A stretch of 64,000 nt of DNA from Cloeon dipterum. Taxonomy: Eukaryota > Arthropoda > Insecta > Ephemeroptera > Baetidae. Shown in pieces: positions 33,801-45,510 of this stretch. Position 1 is the first letter of the stretch, and each line of letters begins with the position of its first letter. A model generated the notes under the pieces. That model saw only the letters and a program-made list of their open reading frames with translations. It had not been told where the DNA came from and made no database searches. The stretch is taken from NCBI RefSeq assembly GCF_949628265.1, contig NC_088786.1:2914001-2978000 (forward strand), written 5' to 3'. Position numbers and translations under genes: made by a program.

Positions 33801-34226
33801 ACCCAAAGGGTTTAGGGGTGCACAATCCCACCCCTTTTAGCCCCTGCTAAAAATTCTCCTTGGAAATATCACAATCTCTTTTAATTTTAATATTTTACGC
33901 AAAATAATATTCAAAATCGCTGCTGGTTGTGCCCTTTTATAGAAAATTTCAACTCAAGACTATTGTCCGACAAGAAAAATAAAATGCTAAAATTGGATTT
34001 TCAGTGTCACGGAAAGCTGTCGTCGGGAGGAGTGAGCGCGGCAGCGTCGGGCGCGTCGCCGAGCAGCCTGTTCGGGGCGCAGCACTACTGGCCCAGTCCG
34101 CCGCCCCTCTACACGCCCCCGGGGGGCTCGTCGAGCGGCAGCGGGGGCTCGCCGGGGCCGCACCGGCCGCCCAGCCTGTCGCGGTGCTACCCGTACCCGC
34201 CGGGGGCGCCGCCGCCCCAGCACTGA
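18776..34226 (+). CDS. Ets21C: ERG/FLI-subfamily ETS transcription factor (Ets21C-like)
   Basis: Exons: 18776-18887, 20629-20895, 25872-25985 (less certain), 32410-32647, 33119-33329 and 34005-34226. All phases match, giving 387 aa. The PNT/SAM domain spans about 38-115 ([17 protein letters not shown]), with VPTD just before it as in FLI1/ERG. The ETS DNA-binding domain spans about 184-266, with [34 protein letters not shown], the recognition helix in [18 protein letters not shown], and [13 protein letters not shown]. The linker DPYQLL before the ETS domain is typical of the ERG/FLI group. The tail is rich in Pro, Gly and Ser. Such factors bind GGAA sites in the nucleus; fly Ets21C acts in stress and JNK responses. 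PNT plus ERG-type ETS favours Ets21C over Ets65A, but orthology was not tested. An in-frame ATG at 18530 could add 82 residues with no domain similarity. Confidence 0.9.
18888..20628. other. ETS intron 1
   Basis: 1741 nt with GTCAGT donor and TGTGCAG acceptor. It holds IR-A copy 2 (about 20110-20460). The rest is AT-rich; open frames near 19.3-19.6 kb face each other on both strands and show no domain. Confidence 0.6.
20110..20460. mobile_element. IR-A palindromic element, copy 2
   Basis: It contains CAGGGTAGCCCTCGAA, GTGGCTACTTTACCGACGCCTGACGGGCTCTGTAT, GCACACCGTTGGAACGG and AGGGCTTTCAGAAAATATG, then mirrored CCTTTGGAAGCCACCAGGGTGCTCAGGA. It matches copy 1 over both arms. Confidence 0.65.
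20985..21340 (+). repeat. Rep-D dispersed repeat
   Basis: It shares with the copies at 33.4 and 39.1 kb the order CACCAAATTTGATGTC, GGAATTTGGAAATTTT, TGTGCTTAAAAG, GAGAAATTCCATTCCAAAA, AAATCTCGGGTTCTAACCATCAGAA, CTTCGTTAGACTC. Confidence 0.65.
24085..24300. repeat. Rep-E tandem repeat, unit about 102 bp
   Basis: GCGCGGGAAAAT occurs at 24106 and 24208, each followed by a similar GGAATTTT/GGAAATTTTT...GAGGCGT block. A third, partial unit follows (GTAAAAAGTGAAAGAA). A reverse-oriented relative lies at 25330-25440. Confidence 0.55.
25872..25985 (+). CDS. candidate exon 3 of the ETS gene
   Basis: This is a GC-rich open block between the PNT and ETS exons. It ends with a clean donor (AACG|GTAGGA) leaving one base, exactly what the ETS exon (G|AT = Asp) needs. 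The start used here, GCCCGCAG|GC, accepts the single G left by the PNT exon. The polypyrimidine tract is poor, and other in-phase AGs at about 25818-25830 would add 14-18 codons, so the 5' edge is uncertain. The encoded stretch ([17 protein letters not shown]...KSPMLYN) has no domain that I recognise. It corresponds in position to the variable linker of ERG/FLI proteins. Skipping it would also keep the frame, since both flanking junctions are phase 1. Confidence 0.5.
26990..27600 (+). repeat. Rep-D dispersed repeat
   Basis: It has GTTGAACTTCTCTCGTTAAG, AGTCAAGGTCAAAGGTCACC (perfect AGGTCAAAGGTCA at 27229-27241), AAACCAGCACCA, AATCTTGGCTTCTAATGGTCAGAAATGC and ACACCGTTCGCTT...CCTGGTGAGCTGAATAG. 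Confidence 0.65.
28440..28890 (-). repeat. Rep-D dispersed repeat
   Basis: Reverse orientation: TTCAGCTCACCAGGGAAAGTCAAG, AAACGGTGTGCAG, TTCTGAGCCTTAGAATCCGA, CACCACTTTGAAATTTTCACAAAAGTTCACAC, then a degenerate TGACC block near 28800. Confidence 0.6.
30700..31960. repeat. array of Rep-D-related units in alternating orientation
   Basis: Forward units (TCTCGG-TTCTA-C--TCAGAATT, then TGATC-ACCCTC-TC) start near 30720, 31222 and 31600. Reverse units (GTTGAGACGAGTCGAATGG, TTCTAATAGTTAGAACCCGAGA) lie near 31120, 31495 and 31850. Together they make three face-to-face pairs about 380-500 bp apart. Confidence 0.6.
32648..33118. other. ETS intron 4, inside the ETS-domain coding region
   Basis: It interrupts an Arg codon (AG|G) directly before YYYDKN. 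AT-rich, with GTATAA donor and TATTACAG acceptor. No other feature seen. Confidence 0.75.
33355..33860 (+). repeat. Rep-D dispersed repeat in ETS intron 5
   Basis: It has AAAGGTCAAGGTCATAGGTCA (33498-33517), GGAATTTTGAAAATGTGCTAAAAAG, AAATCTCGGGTTCTAATCATCAGATTGGCAAAAACTACCCATCGTTAG and AAAGGGTTTAGGGGTGCAC. Confidence 0.65.
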
Positions 34227-34734
34227 CGCGCGCGCTGTGATCTCCAGCACAATCATCGTACACGTGTGTGACTACTCCTTTGCTTCGCCGCAACTGGCTT
34301 GCACAGTTCCTATTCCGCAAAAATGCGAGAAAGACGCTGCCTCCTCCTCCAGTTCGACTCATCGATATAAATTCCACTTGGTTTGGCCGTGTCAAATCGT
34401 ACACTTGGGAAACTTTATATTTTTTTCCTGAAGAGTAAATAATGCTTATTTATCTTTTGTACATTATTGTCGGCTAACTGTTGATTTCTTTATATGATAA
34501 TCCACGACAGAGACATTATACGATTGAAATAATAGTGATGTGCACATTTTGTTTTGTGTTTACCGCTTGAGACATTTTTAAAAGAGCTGAAATCACGGGT
34601 CGCATGACGTATTTCCCACTTTTGATCAGTCTTTACTCGAAAAAAATCTAAAAGTTTTTCGTTATTGCTGGTTTTACAGGAAATTGAGAACACTGTAATA
34701 CATTTTGAGTCTGTGCAATTTAAATTTAAAATTT

Positions 34735-35150
34735 AAGGTCTTTATGTTCAACTCCTCTCATCAAGACTAATCGAATAAACACCAAATTCATCGGTCAAGG
34801 TCAAAGGTCAACAAGTCTCATTTTCAAAAATTCCCGTTTTTTATCTTAAAAACCAGCACCATACTTTAAACATCCAAAACGCCCCCAAAAAAGGTCTCAG
34901 GGTACGTAAGGACTTTTGTAACAATTTCAAGGTTTCGGTTTCAATTAATTCCATTTCAATTTCGAAAAAAACAAAATTTTCTAATTCTTGCAAATGATGT
35001 GAGCGTTAAATCTCAGGTTCTAAGGGTCATAAATGCAAAAACTGCACATCGTTCGACTTGGATTGACTTCCCCTGGTGAGCTGAATGGTTTTAGGGGTGC
35101 ACCCCAACCCTCATCCCCTAATTGCCATGATTTCATCCCGATAAAGTGAA
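34735..35150 (+). repeat. Rep-D dispersed repeat in the ETS 3' UTR
   Basis: Near-complete copy: GTTCAACTCCTCTCATCAAGAC, CGGTCAAGGTCAAAGGTCAAC (AGGTCAAAGGTCA at 34798-34810), AAACCAGCACCAT, AATCTCAGGTTCTAAGGGTCATAAATGC, ACATCGTTCGACTTGG and CCCCTGGTGAGCTGAATGG. Confidence 0.7.
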
Positions 35151-35632
35151 TATTTTATATCAACGCGATTTTTTGTTCTTTTGTTTGAAAATTTACTCAT
35201 GCATCACAAAATTAGAAAATGATAGTCAACCGACCAAATTTCCAAGTGTATAGGATTACTTTTCTTTAATGTAAAGACCTTTAAGGTCAAAACTATTTAT
35301 AGTTTCTATAGGCAATGACGGCTCACTTCACCTTCCAAGATTGAGAAGTTGCCTGATTGCGTATATACAACCACTGCTTTGACTGCCGTTTTGTAAAGCG
35401 TATTTTCAGTTTGTTTTAATTATTGCGAATAAAAATGCACAAAAACGACTAAGGCCAAAAATGTTATCTCCATTTTCATTGAGATTGCGTATGAGACTGA
35501 GCCTTGTAAAGTTTGTTGCCTGTCTATTTGTAGTATTCATAAATTATATAACACCTAATCCGATACAGTATCCTAACATATCAAAAGCTGTTTCATGTAC
35601 AAGTCTTTCTTGTGTAAATTATACATATTAAC

Positions 35633-35640
35633 TGTACATA
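35633..35640 (+). promoter_or_regulatory. possible Pumilio-binding element in the ETS 3' UTR
   Basis: TGTACATA matches the PUF consensus UGUANAUA. A single 8-mer is expected by chance at low frequency, so this is suggestive only. Confidence 0.3.
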
Positions 35641-35915
35641 TTTATGCAGGTTGCATGCTCTGAAGAACGTTCTCTCGATCGCTTCTTATCGTGCTGATGT
35701 TTCATCCATCATATAATAGTTCGTTCATAATAATAATCATCTACACGTTAAGGACTCTTCTTGTAAAGAGGTTCGCCGCACTGAAACTATATCGCAGTGT
35801 TCCTTGAGCAAAACTTAAAGCTGCGTGAATTCCAGCAAAAGTGGCATACAATGTATTTTTGAGGGTATTTTTCTTTTTTTATTTCTGCGTATACTTTGCT
35901 TTGTTTTCGAACACT

Positions 35916-35935
35916 AATAAAAAATGTTGAATAAA
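35916..35935 (+). terminator. poly(A) signals for the ETS gene
   Basis: Two AATAAA hexamers (35916-35921 and 35930-35935) followed by T-rich sequence. They are the first pair of canonical signals in the long 3' region. Confidence 0.5.
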
Positions 35936-37484
35936 ATAATTTACGAGGCTATTTTAATTATTTTCTCCCTTTGTTCTTACAAGAATTTTTTAAAGTCTAT
36001 AAATTTTTAGAGCAAAAGAGGGTATTGGGGTTAGCAGACTGCTTCGGCTTTCTAGGCGAGGTTAAGACTGATGTGCATGTTTTTTGAAAATCTGATAATT
36101 AGACAGATTTAGACGTGTAAATATATTTAAAAAATCAGAAAAAGCGCATTTTTTATTTTTAATAAAAGTATGTAAAGGCTATTAAATATGACAACTATCT
36201 ACAGAGTTTGAATCAGGTTCAGCCTACTTTTTTGCGTTCTACGTAATGGTTATATCAAAATTAAAAAATTAAAAATAATATATTCATTTTAAAATTTGAG
36301 TTCAACTGCGAAAATTTAATTTTAGTGACCTTTAATTTTTGTATTATTCCGTCTATACCACTTTGATGTCAAAAATCTAAATTTTTGTTCTAAGACTAAC
36401 CTGAACCGATTTTGAGAAAGCTAAATAAATTCAACACTCGAAATTCAAGTGTCCGTAAAACCCGCAAAGGTTTTTTCGGTCAAAGAGTAAAAATTATTTC
36501 ATCAAGATCCTGCTCGTGCCTTTCATGGCCAACAACGCAATTGCCATCTAACGCAGCAGACGAAAGGTTCGCGAAAATCGATAGGCCGTGCCTGTAACGC
36601 AAGAAGTTGCACGGAGATGTCGCGCGTTTCCATTCGCAGTCGCAGTGTTGGCCGAGAGCAGGATTATCGTATACGAGCATATATTATTGCTATAATAGCA
36701 CAAGTCATACATTATTCAATTAGCGGCGTTTATATTTCTGAAATTGTGAACGCCGTGCAGCAGAGGCCGTGAAAACATGCATTGTTTGTGCGCACAGCTG
36801 CTTTTTGTCATTAACCCTGAAAGCAAAAATCAATGGCTATATTGTTCATTAATATTTACATATTAACACACACACGCGCGCTCGCTGCGGTCCCTCGTTA
36901 TCGTTAGAGACAAAAGCGAGGCACAAAATTAAAATCGCGTGCTGATGAATTTTTCACGTAATTAAAAACAATTTTGAAGAGTTCGTGGGAAAACCGTTTT
37001 AAATTAATATTTTTTCACCGCGCTGGTAATCTGGTGTGTCGGTGCGGTGAGTGCGCGAGGCACGTGCGTGACATGTCAATAGACGAAAGCGGCTTCAAAG
37101 TTGTCACTAGCCCTGTAATTAATCCACCAGCTCGTTGGAGCGAATTCGCCTTAGTTTGCCGCCCATAAATCAATCAAGCGAGCCGAAGCGAAATATAAAA
37201 AAAATTATACACACATGGCTCACCCTCGCACGGGAAATTTAAGAGGATTAAAATTAATCTTGGGAAGGGTTACTGTGTGTGGCTCACCATAAAAAAATGC
37301 AAAAATGCCTTTGATGGAAAAAGGCTGCAGAGAGATTTTTAATCCAAACCTTTCAGCCAGTATAAATTTCTAGGAAAAAAATGGATATAATTTTTATCGT
37401 GCTTGATTGCTTGGACTGGATCACTAGCTTATTTTTTTTAAATATTGAAGGGAAATTGGAAATAATGTATATATTGTTTGATGA

Positions 37485-37790
37485 TTCAAAAACCCGACAC
37501 CCTGATGTGCCCAAAATCTCGTTCCAATGGCTTCTAAAGGGTAAAATTTCAATTTCAACTTGGCCGTTCCAACGTTGTGCAGATCTTGTAATTTGAACCA
37601 CTACACAAAGCCCGTCAAGGGTTGGTTAAAGTGGCTATACACTTCGAAATTGAATAATATTCGAGAGCTACCCTGTTCAGGGTTCAAATTCTTACCTATT
37701 TTGATCAACCTATCTGACCTTAGGGGGGACCCTAAGCATGTTCTGAGGGTACAAATTAACCAATCATGAAATTTTGATATTTTCTTAAAA
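37485..37790. mobile_element. IR-A element, copy 3 (one arm)
   Basis: It starts near ACACCCTGATGTGCCC. It continues with AATGGCTTCTAAAGGGT, ACTTGGCCGTTCCAACG-TGTGCAGATCTTG, AAAGTGGCTATACA and GAGAGCTACCCTGTTCAGGGTTC. It ends near TTTTCTTAAAATTC. This matches the right arm of copy 1; the left arm is missing. Confidence 0.6.
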
Positions 37791-38507
37791 TTCACCTTTA
37801 CTAAAAATTACTCTTTTTCAACCTTCTTTATTTTATCCTATACTTCAAAATAATTAAACAGACTGCATTCATGGTCTCAATCTAAAATAGAGTCAAATAT
37901 TATTCAAATTTTTATATTAAAAAATTGGTTTAATTTTAAAAAGTTGTTTACCGTCTGTTGGCACAAAGTTAGAGGTTCTAGCTCCGAGAGGCTGATTTTC
38001 CCAGATTTCCACCTGAATTTCCCGTCAAACTTGGTTTTTTCGACACCCCTAAAACAACCTTACAACACAATAAAAAATTACATTTTCTTTGTTTTATTTT
38101 TTTATATCAACAGATTGCCTTGAAAGCAGCTATGATGGCACTCTTAAAATTTATTTCTTATTAATATTTGTTGAAAAGCGACTGCGGCGTTCTCGCGCTT
38201 ATTTAACTGACTTGTTATTTGCATATTCCGCCGCGCATTTAATTTATGTACTGAAAGAGTTGCTTTTACAATTCAGTATAGTGCTGGCCTTATTTCATCT
38301 CGCGCTGGCAGCCGCCGTGGAATCGGGCGTTTCTCCTCGTCTAGTTAACGTGGACGCGGAGCAATATTTGCAGTTGCGCGCGGCAAGCGAAATGTGTGTT
38401 TAACTCCATCCGGCAGTCAGGAAAGAGAAATGCATGCAGGCGCTGTACGGAGCGCGAAAGTGGATTATTTATCATCAAAACTTGGCCGGTCGTCGGGCCG
38501 CGGGTGC

Positions 38508-38532
38508 GAGAGAGAGAGAGAGAGGAGAGAGA
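38508..38532. repeat. GA microsatellite
   Basis: Interrupted (GA)n run of about 25 nt. Confidence 0.8.
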
Positions 38533-39119
38533 CAAACTAATCTCGTCTCGCTAGATTGTTTTTCTGAAAGGAGAAGGCCGCGAGCGAAAATAAAGTTTTA
38601 GCAGCTGCAAACTCGGCCATTTATCAAGTGTGGCGGCGGCATGAAATTGCATGCAGTGTGTGCTGCAGGTTTAATGTATTCGCCGAGCGCCCCCGCCCCC
38701 CACCCCCGCCCCCTCACCTGTGTGACAACGCCGTGATAAAGCGGCCAGAGAGAAGATGCACTGCTGTGTACTCGACTCATTGCTATTCAGACAACACAGA
38801 GTGCACACTCTGCGGGGGTCTAGCGTTTCTTTCTGCTCTCTCTCGAAAGCAAACACCGCACCCAAGCTCGACCCATTTCCAACGCGAGGGTTTCATATTT
38901 CAGACCATTTTTCCTGCCGCACCAGAGAGCTCGGAAAAGGCTAAGTTGCTCAAGTGCGTCCTCTTCTCGCGCAAAGAGATTTCTTTCAACTGCGATTGTA
39001 GCTCTTTCTTTTGAAATTTATTTTAATTCTTCTTCTTATGTCATGAACATTGCTAATGACGGACCAAAAACAAAATTAGCATGAGATCCAGCAAGATCAA
39101 CGAAATTTTTAGTTGATTG

Positions 39120-39560
39120 CGGGATATATTCATTTTTATGGGATTTAAAGCAAATTTTGGATAGAGTTGAGCCCTTAGTATCTCATTTACTCGTGGAGAA
39201 ATTCCTCTCACCGAGCCCGATTGAACTATAACACCAAATTTGATGTCCTATGTCAAGGTCGAAGGTCATTTCTGTGAATTTTGGAAATGAGCTCTGGATT
39301 TTGGAATTTTGAAAATGTGCTTAAAAGCTGTCCAAATGAATTGGTGTAAAAATTTCGTTGTGCTGTTCAATTTTGCTTACGAGAAATTCCACTTCAAAAC
39401 TTGGAAAAACACGATGTATTTAATTTTTGAGTTTTTTCCACCTTCAAATCTCGGGTTCTAACCATCAGGATGGCAAAAACTACCCACCGTTTGACTCAAA
39501 GGTTTAGAGGGAGCTCACCCCTCATCTCATTCAACCCCCTGCTACAATTTCAACTATTAA
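39120..39560 (+). repeat. Rep-D dispersed repeat
   Basis: It has GAGCCCGATTGAACTATAAC, CACCAAATTTGATGTCC, TGTCAAGGTCGAAGGTCA (one change from the perfect motif), GGAATTTTGAAAATGTGCTTAAAAGC, CAAATCTCGGGTTCTAACCATCAGGATGGC and CCACCGTTTGACTC. Confidence 0.65.
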
Positions 39561-41629
39561 GTATGCTTCTAAAGGGCTTCAAGATATTTCAAATCATCCA
39601 AAACCATATTTAAAATTAAAACAGTATAGCTCCCCAATTGTAATTATTGCAACCCCCTCAAGAAAAAAATATGCAAAAACGCATGAATTTTATTATTCCT
39701 TTACATTTATGTGATTTATTCAAGATGAAACGTAAATATTCAGCAGTATATGCACCCAATTTTTCAGGATTGAAGGAAAAATACGCAGGAAAATGGGTGC
39801 TCTTCCCTGCAAAGTCAAAAAACAAAGATGGAGAGTAATTTGCGGGTGTTGAATTACATGTGAGTCGGAAGCGGTGCTGGCGGGGCGGAAGTTTTTGCGG
39901 TGCCCACCGGAACTGCGCACGCCAACAAGATGATCGTTGCCATCGCCAGGGACTCATTTGTCAAAAGCCCGGCTGCGGCTGGACACGCAGGATTTTTCTT
40001 CCGCCTCCTGGGGATAATCACTCACAAATGGACGCATTTTTCAGTCGGCGCTGCGCGCAACGGGCGATTTTTGATCGGCACACACGGCTGATTCGACGGA
40101 TGCAGCTGCCGCGGTGATAAATCAGCCGGAAAAACGAAACCAACAGCGTTTACACAATTTTCAAATCTGCTGGACCAAACGCTAGAAATATATCAAATTA
40201 AAATAGCTCTTAAAAAAGGCCGAAAATCGACCGTCGGCTCAATCACCAGCCGTGCGTCCGGCGAAAAGTGGCAGCATCAGCTCGAGGACGGTTGGCGCGG
40301 TATCAGCTGCAACAACTTGCACCATTAGCAGCACGTGTTGTCAAATAATTTTCCGGGGGCCGACGTTTTGACGTGTGCAACCAACAAGGAGGTGGCCCTC
40401 CCGCAAACTTTGCCCGCGCGCCCAGCCTAGAGCAAATATCGCCGTCAAGCGAGAGTAAATACATAAGAGAGCGCTGCTGCCGGCGCCGCCTAGGCCAACT
40501 CGTACCAATTTCGCTCAAGATTGGAATTGAGGTTTTCTTAGGCGACTGAATTAGTTTCAAGTTGGATTGATACAGGTCGCGAAAGTTGAAAATTAATTGA
40601 ATTTTTGACTGCAATATGCAGTTGATTAATAAAAAAATTGTTCTACAATTTGAAATATTCAAAAAAGGACCTTGCTATAGTATAAATTCAAAATTTCTCC
40701 AAAATTTACAGGGGTTGAAAACATTTTCTTGGCAGATTTCGATTCCTCTCGTCGAGACAGCTTATTAAACCTTTTAGAGAAACTCTTTGTTTTGAAATAA
40801 AATAAAAATTCAAGTAAGGAGACATTCCTCACCATTTGAAATGCATGCTAACTTTGCAGCCACTTTTCTAAAAAATGTTCAGTGCTACTCAGTTCAATTT
40901 TGGCTTCCCCTGAATCCTAAGGGATTAGCTCACGCACTGGCAACAAGCATTTTCCAGGATATTGCAGTGTCAATCCTCTTTAAGCAACATGTCCCCCTAT
41001 ATTTCACTTTTTTATTCCTAATTTGCAGAGCAAATTAACCATTCCCTTTTTAAAGAGACTGAAATTTAACACCACCGCAGGAACAACTTGACATCCCCCC
41101 CCCCACATGTTTTAATGGATTATATTGGGACGCGCGGTGGATCGATGGGCAAAAAGTGCTACTTAGGGGTCCATTAATCAAGCAGCGCGGCATCGCTTTG
41201 GCAACATGATTTATCTGGCGAGTGCGCACCCCCGACCTGGCCTTTATTTCAGTGCATGCCCGATCGCGATACAAAGTCCCAAACACGCAGAGACCACCGG
41301 ATTTGAATTTTGAGAGAGCAGCAGCAAAGCAAACCGGTAATGCTTGCACGCCGCGAGGTGACGACATAATCTGGCCATAAATTAGCCTTCATTCGAGGCG
41401 ACGAGAAACGAGAAGACGCGTAAATCTCACCACACTTATGCTTCCTTGGTAGCGAGAGCAGCAATACTCCTTAAAACGCATATTAAAATGGCAAAAAACA
41501 TTCATAAAAATTTAAGTTAAACTGTTCAACGTTAAAAGAAAAGAAAACTACTTTTTTCTTCATGTTCAATGGTTTATTTATTAGTGTGTAATTGAAATTT
41601 GTTTTATCCCATTGCCAAATTATTCCGGA

Positions 41630-42060
41630 GGGTCGAGATGGCTAGACAGCCGAATTTTTCTGTCACAAATTCGACAACAAATCGGTGGAAATGTAAAAAC
41701 CGTTCCTTAGGCAGTTTTAGGTCTGAAAAAGTGCCACAGGCAAATAAGAGAAGGGCCTGATCGAGACTGCAGCGCCACTGTGAGTCAAACGATAGTGCAG
41801 GTCACTGTGGCGCTGCTGTCTTGCTCAGACCAATCAGAGAGAACCACTCCCTTCTTTGATTGGTGGCCGGCGTTCGTGTGCCTATATTCAGACCACCAAA
41901 GGAACGGTTTTTAAGTTTTCGCCGATTTCCGACACGTCTCGTCAAACTATCAATCAAGTGAATCGGCTGCCCTGATCGAGGAATTAATTTTGGCCCTGTT
42001 AAAAATTGAATTTGATCCTCGAACGAGGCGGCTGCGTTGTAAAATTCTAGAGTGACGCGT
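41630..42060. mobile_element. IR-C palindromic element, copy 1
   Basis: The core has GATCGAGACTGCAGCGCCACTGTGA followed about 45 nt on by TCACTGTGGCGCTGCTGTCTTG. The outer arms AAAACCGTTCC...GTCTGAA and TTCAGACCACCAAAGGAACGGTTTTT also pair. It carries CCAATCAGAGA internally. Confidence 0.7.
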
Positions 42061-45000
42061 GGAAAGCGTTGGGAATTGATCTGACAAAAGTTGGAAAGCA
42101 CGCTGGCGAAAAGTGCATTATATTATTAGCGTGGAAGGAGTTGGTTCATTATCCATCCGGTATTCTGTTGGTGCTTTTCAATTTTTGAGCATGCAAGCTG
42201 CCAGTCTTCATCTGCCTCGATCATTTCAGCAAGCGAGTGAGAGAACAAATTGCATTACACGCGCGCTCAGCTAACGACTTTGTGATTTAATTATAAACTC
42301 GACGTCTATCAAGTGGCCGGCCGGAAAGAGTTTGCAGCAGCACGCGCCAAAGTTTTTAATTAAGCGCGATTGCATTTTCGATCAAAAGCAAGGGGGCCAC
42401 GCTTCCGCACCGAGGTGAATCTGCATTTGAGCGAAATTGCACTACACTACGAGACGCCAAAGTGCAGCAGAGTGGACAGGATGCAACATTGATTGAAAAC
42501 TGATCCTGTTAAGGCCAATCAGTCTGGCAGTTGTCTCATTGAGAGTCAAATTGTCATTTTCACGATTAGAAACCAGCAGAAGAAAAACATCACAAATAGT
42601 GACTTGAATAAGGAAAACGTGTGATTTTACGAATCAGATATCCAATTTTATAGATCAATGTAAATTAATGTACATATTTATTTGCTATATTTTCAATAAA
42701 TCAACAATAAATAGAGAAAAATAAAATAATGAGCTGATTTAATTGTATTATTTCCTATTTTTGAAGTAGCCTACAACGCATAATATGCTTTGAAATTGTT
42801 CCTGAGTCTGAATGTGTTACAATTCTGCTCGAAAAAGGCGTTTGTTATAAATAAAAAACAGTGTGCGTTTGAACGGACGATGATTTTGTGGAAAAACGCA
42901 GGTATCGCAGGAAGGCAGGAACACGATACGAATGTATGTGCTGCGAGGCCTGTAGCGAGCGTGTGTTTGCAACTTGTTAAACCAGCGCCGCGGGGGGTGG
43001 GTGGCTGGGTAGAGGGTTGAGGGCGAGGCTGGGCTGGTGGGTGTCCGCTTTACGGCCGTTTGCAAATCGACTGCGATAACTCTGGCGCCGGCGGCCAATA
43101 ATGGAAAGTGATTGGCCGCGAGTTTTAATTCGCGTGACTTTAATCGACTGACATTTGCATCGATCAGCCGGAACAAATTACTCAACCATTATGTTGTATA
43201 ATCCTGAGTCGATTTGTGTGGTAGTGCGTGTGGTTACTGAAATATTGCAATATTGTTTTTCCTTTCTTCCCATCAAACTGAATTTTGTAGGATCATTTCA
43301 ATTACGAATGAATTTATTTAACGCAGCTCTGCGTGCGACAATAATCCTAGAATCATTTGTATAAATTTTTACAACTCTTTGCTGCTTCTCTTAAACTAAT
43401 TCTTTTTGTTGAACATGTTTAAGAGCGGATTGTATGGCCTGCATTGGAGCCAATCCCGTGGATGAAGCAGGAAGCAACTTAAAAAGGGGAAATTCACGCA
43501 TTCCTCAGCTCACACTAATTAAAATCTGGTGCTCGAGAGGAAGTTGATCACGAGTTTTCCAATTAGCAATCGAGCGTTCAGTGAGAGGAGAGCGCAAGAG
43601 AGCGTTTTCTCGAGCGGAAAATCTGGTCTTGTCAGGAATGAATGAAAAGCAGGAGCCAGCGGACGAACGTAGTGGCGGCAGTCGCTCTTTCTCCTGCTCT
43701 TATTACGGCCATAAACTACACCGTGTCCCAACATGATTCCACATAAAACGTGCCGCGAAAGAAAGTCTTTATTAAAGCTTGTCAAGCGGCTGGCTGGCTG
43801 GATTTTTTCTTGCCGCTTTTGCAAGACAAACCACACTCGCCGGACTCGCCCCTGCCGCCGCCGCCGGCGTCACTTTGAAAGGACTTTTTAATGCAAATCG
43901 CTCGCCCAGGCTGAAATATTAAAGAGAACTTTCTTCCAAGGCCGCAACCCGCACCATGCACCAGCTAAATCGTTTTTAGAGCAACTCCTTCAATTTGCAC
44001 TTCACTGCATCACAATTTTCGGCAAAATCAACTCAACTCTCAAATCATGTGGTAATCGTTTTAAATAAAGCTCTAAAAATTGTGGAAAATATTTTTTACC
44101 TTTACCCTAAATGCCCTGTAAATTACTAAAAGCTAGAATGTTCCTAAATTGTAGTTTAATTTTCTGAGAAAATTGGTTTAAAAGTTTGCATTCTAAATTG
44201 TCTCCCTACTGTTTCATAATTTAAATAATTTTTACACAGAATTTGCACATCATTAAATATATTGCGATGAGAGGGATTGAAATGAACCCACAAATTCATT
44301 AAATTTTTCTATAAATTTGGCAAAATCTAAAATTTAAAATTGTCCCTCGGTCCTGATTGGCACATTGTAGAGATAAACTGTTGCTAAATTTCACAAACAA
44401 TAGCCAGCAAAGCAAAATGTTCTTCATTACAGGCCTGTAAAGATCCACTTTAAGGAAGAGCGGTATGCTCGAAGGGCAAACGAAAGACCTGGTGCGTTCT
44501 CGGATCCAAGTGGCACGCGTGCAGAGTGCGCACGCTGTCCATTAATCTTTGTCTCGTTTGGCGGACGCGTTCACGCCAAATTTGAGCGGTCGGTGCCACC
44601 GACTGCCCGGCTGCTGCAGCGCGCGCCGCGCCGGTGGACGGCGGGCGGCGCGTGCGAGACCAATTTTTAGAGCGTCGGCGGGCCAGGCGGCAAGTGCCTT
44701 TTATGCCCGCGCGCGCGCCAGCCATTTCTGGTTTGATGACGCTTAAATTTGGATTCACTGCGCGCGCAATGCATTTTGACGAGCGTCTTTTTTAAAAATT
44801 CATTTGCCTTTTCATTTGCTGAAAAGCTACGCCGAGGCGCTTTATGACTCGCTCTTTGTAAAGAGGTCAGGTACATATATATATATGTTACATTCTGTAC
44901 TCCATGTTGCTGCTTGCATTGAAATCAACAAAAATACGATTCATTTTAAATATTTCTTTTACGCAAAACGTCAAAATGAATCTTACCAACTCAAAAATGT

Positions 45001-45079
45001 TTTAAATCAAAACAGGGGTGTCAAATATTCTGAATATAAAAGAATCAAAGGCTGTTACAGTATTTGAAATATTTAATTT

Positions 45080-45510
45080 TAGATTTGGGGGATGAACTTA
45101 TAGCCAATAGAGGTTGAGGATTGAGGGATGAGCACCCTAAAAATCATTTAGATCACCAGGGGAAGTAAAGCGCAGTCAAACGGAGCGCTGTTTTTGCATT
45201 TTTGACGCATAGAACTCGAGACTTAGCGCTCACAACATTTGAAAAATATTAAAATCAATTGTGTTTTTTGAAATTCAAAATTGAATTTCTCGAAAACGAA
45301 GCCAAACAACACCTTCAAACTGTCACAAAAAGTTCACACGCATCCTGATACCACTTTTGAGGGGCGTTTTGGATTTTTAGAGGATGGTGCTGATACTTTA
45401 AAACCCTAAAAAACCTCGAAAATGATCCTGGGTGGCCTAAAATCTGGCGTTCATTCGATCGGGCTCAACGAGAGGGTTTCAAAGCCCTTCACTTAACAAA
45501 TGAGCTATTG
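45080..45510 (-). repeat. Rep-D dispersed repeat
   Basis: Reverse orientation: TTTAGATCACCAGGGGAAGT, CAAACGGAGCGCTG, CATAGAACTCGAGACTTAGCGCTCACAACATTTG, AGCCAAACAACACCTTCAAACTGTCACAAAAAG. The nuclear-receptor-like motif is degraded. Confidence 0.6.

Larger units (their letters stand above)
34227..35936 (+). other. ETS 3' UTR (probable)
   Basis: About 1.7 kb from the stop to paired AATAAA signals. It includes a Rep-D copy at 34735-35150, so part of the mature message would be repeat-derived. An earlier poly(A) site cannot be excluded. Confidence 0.5.
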
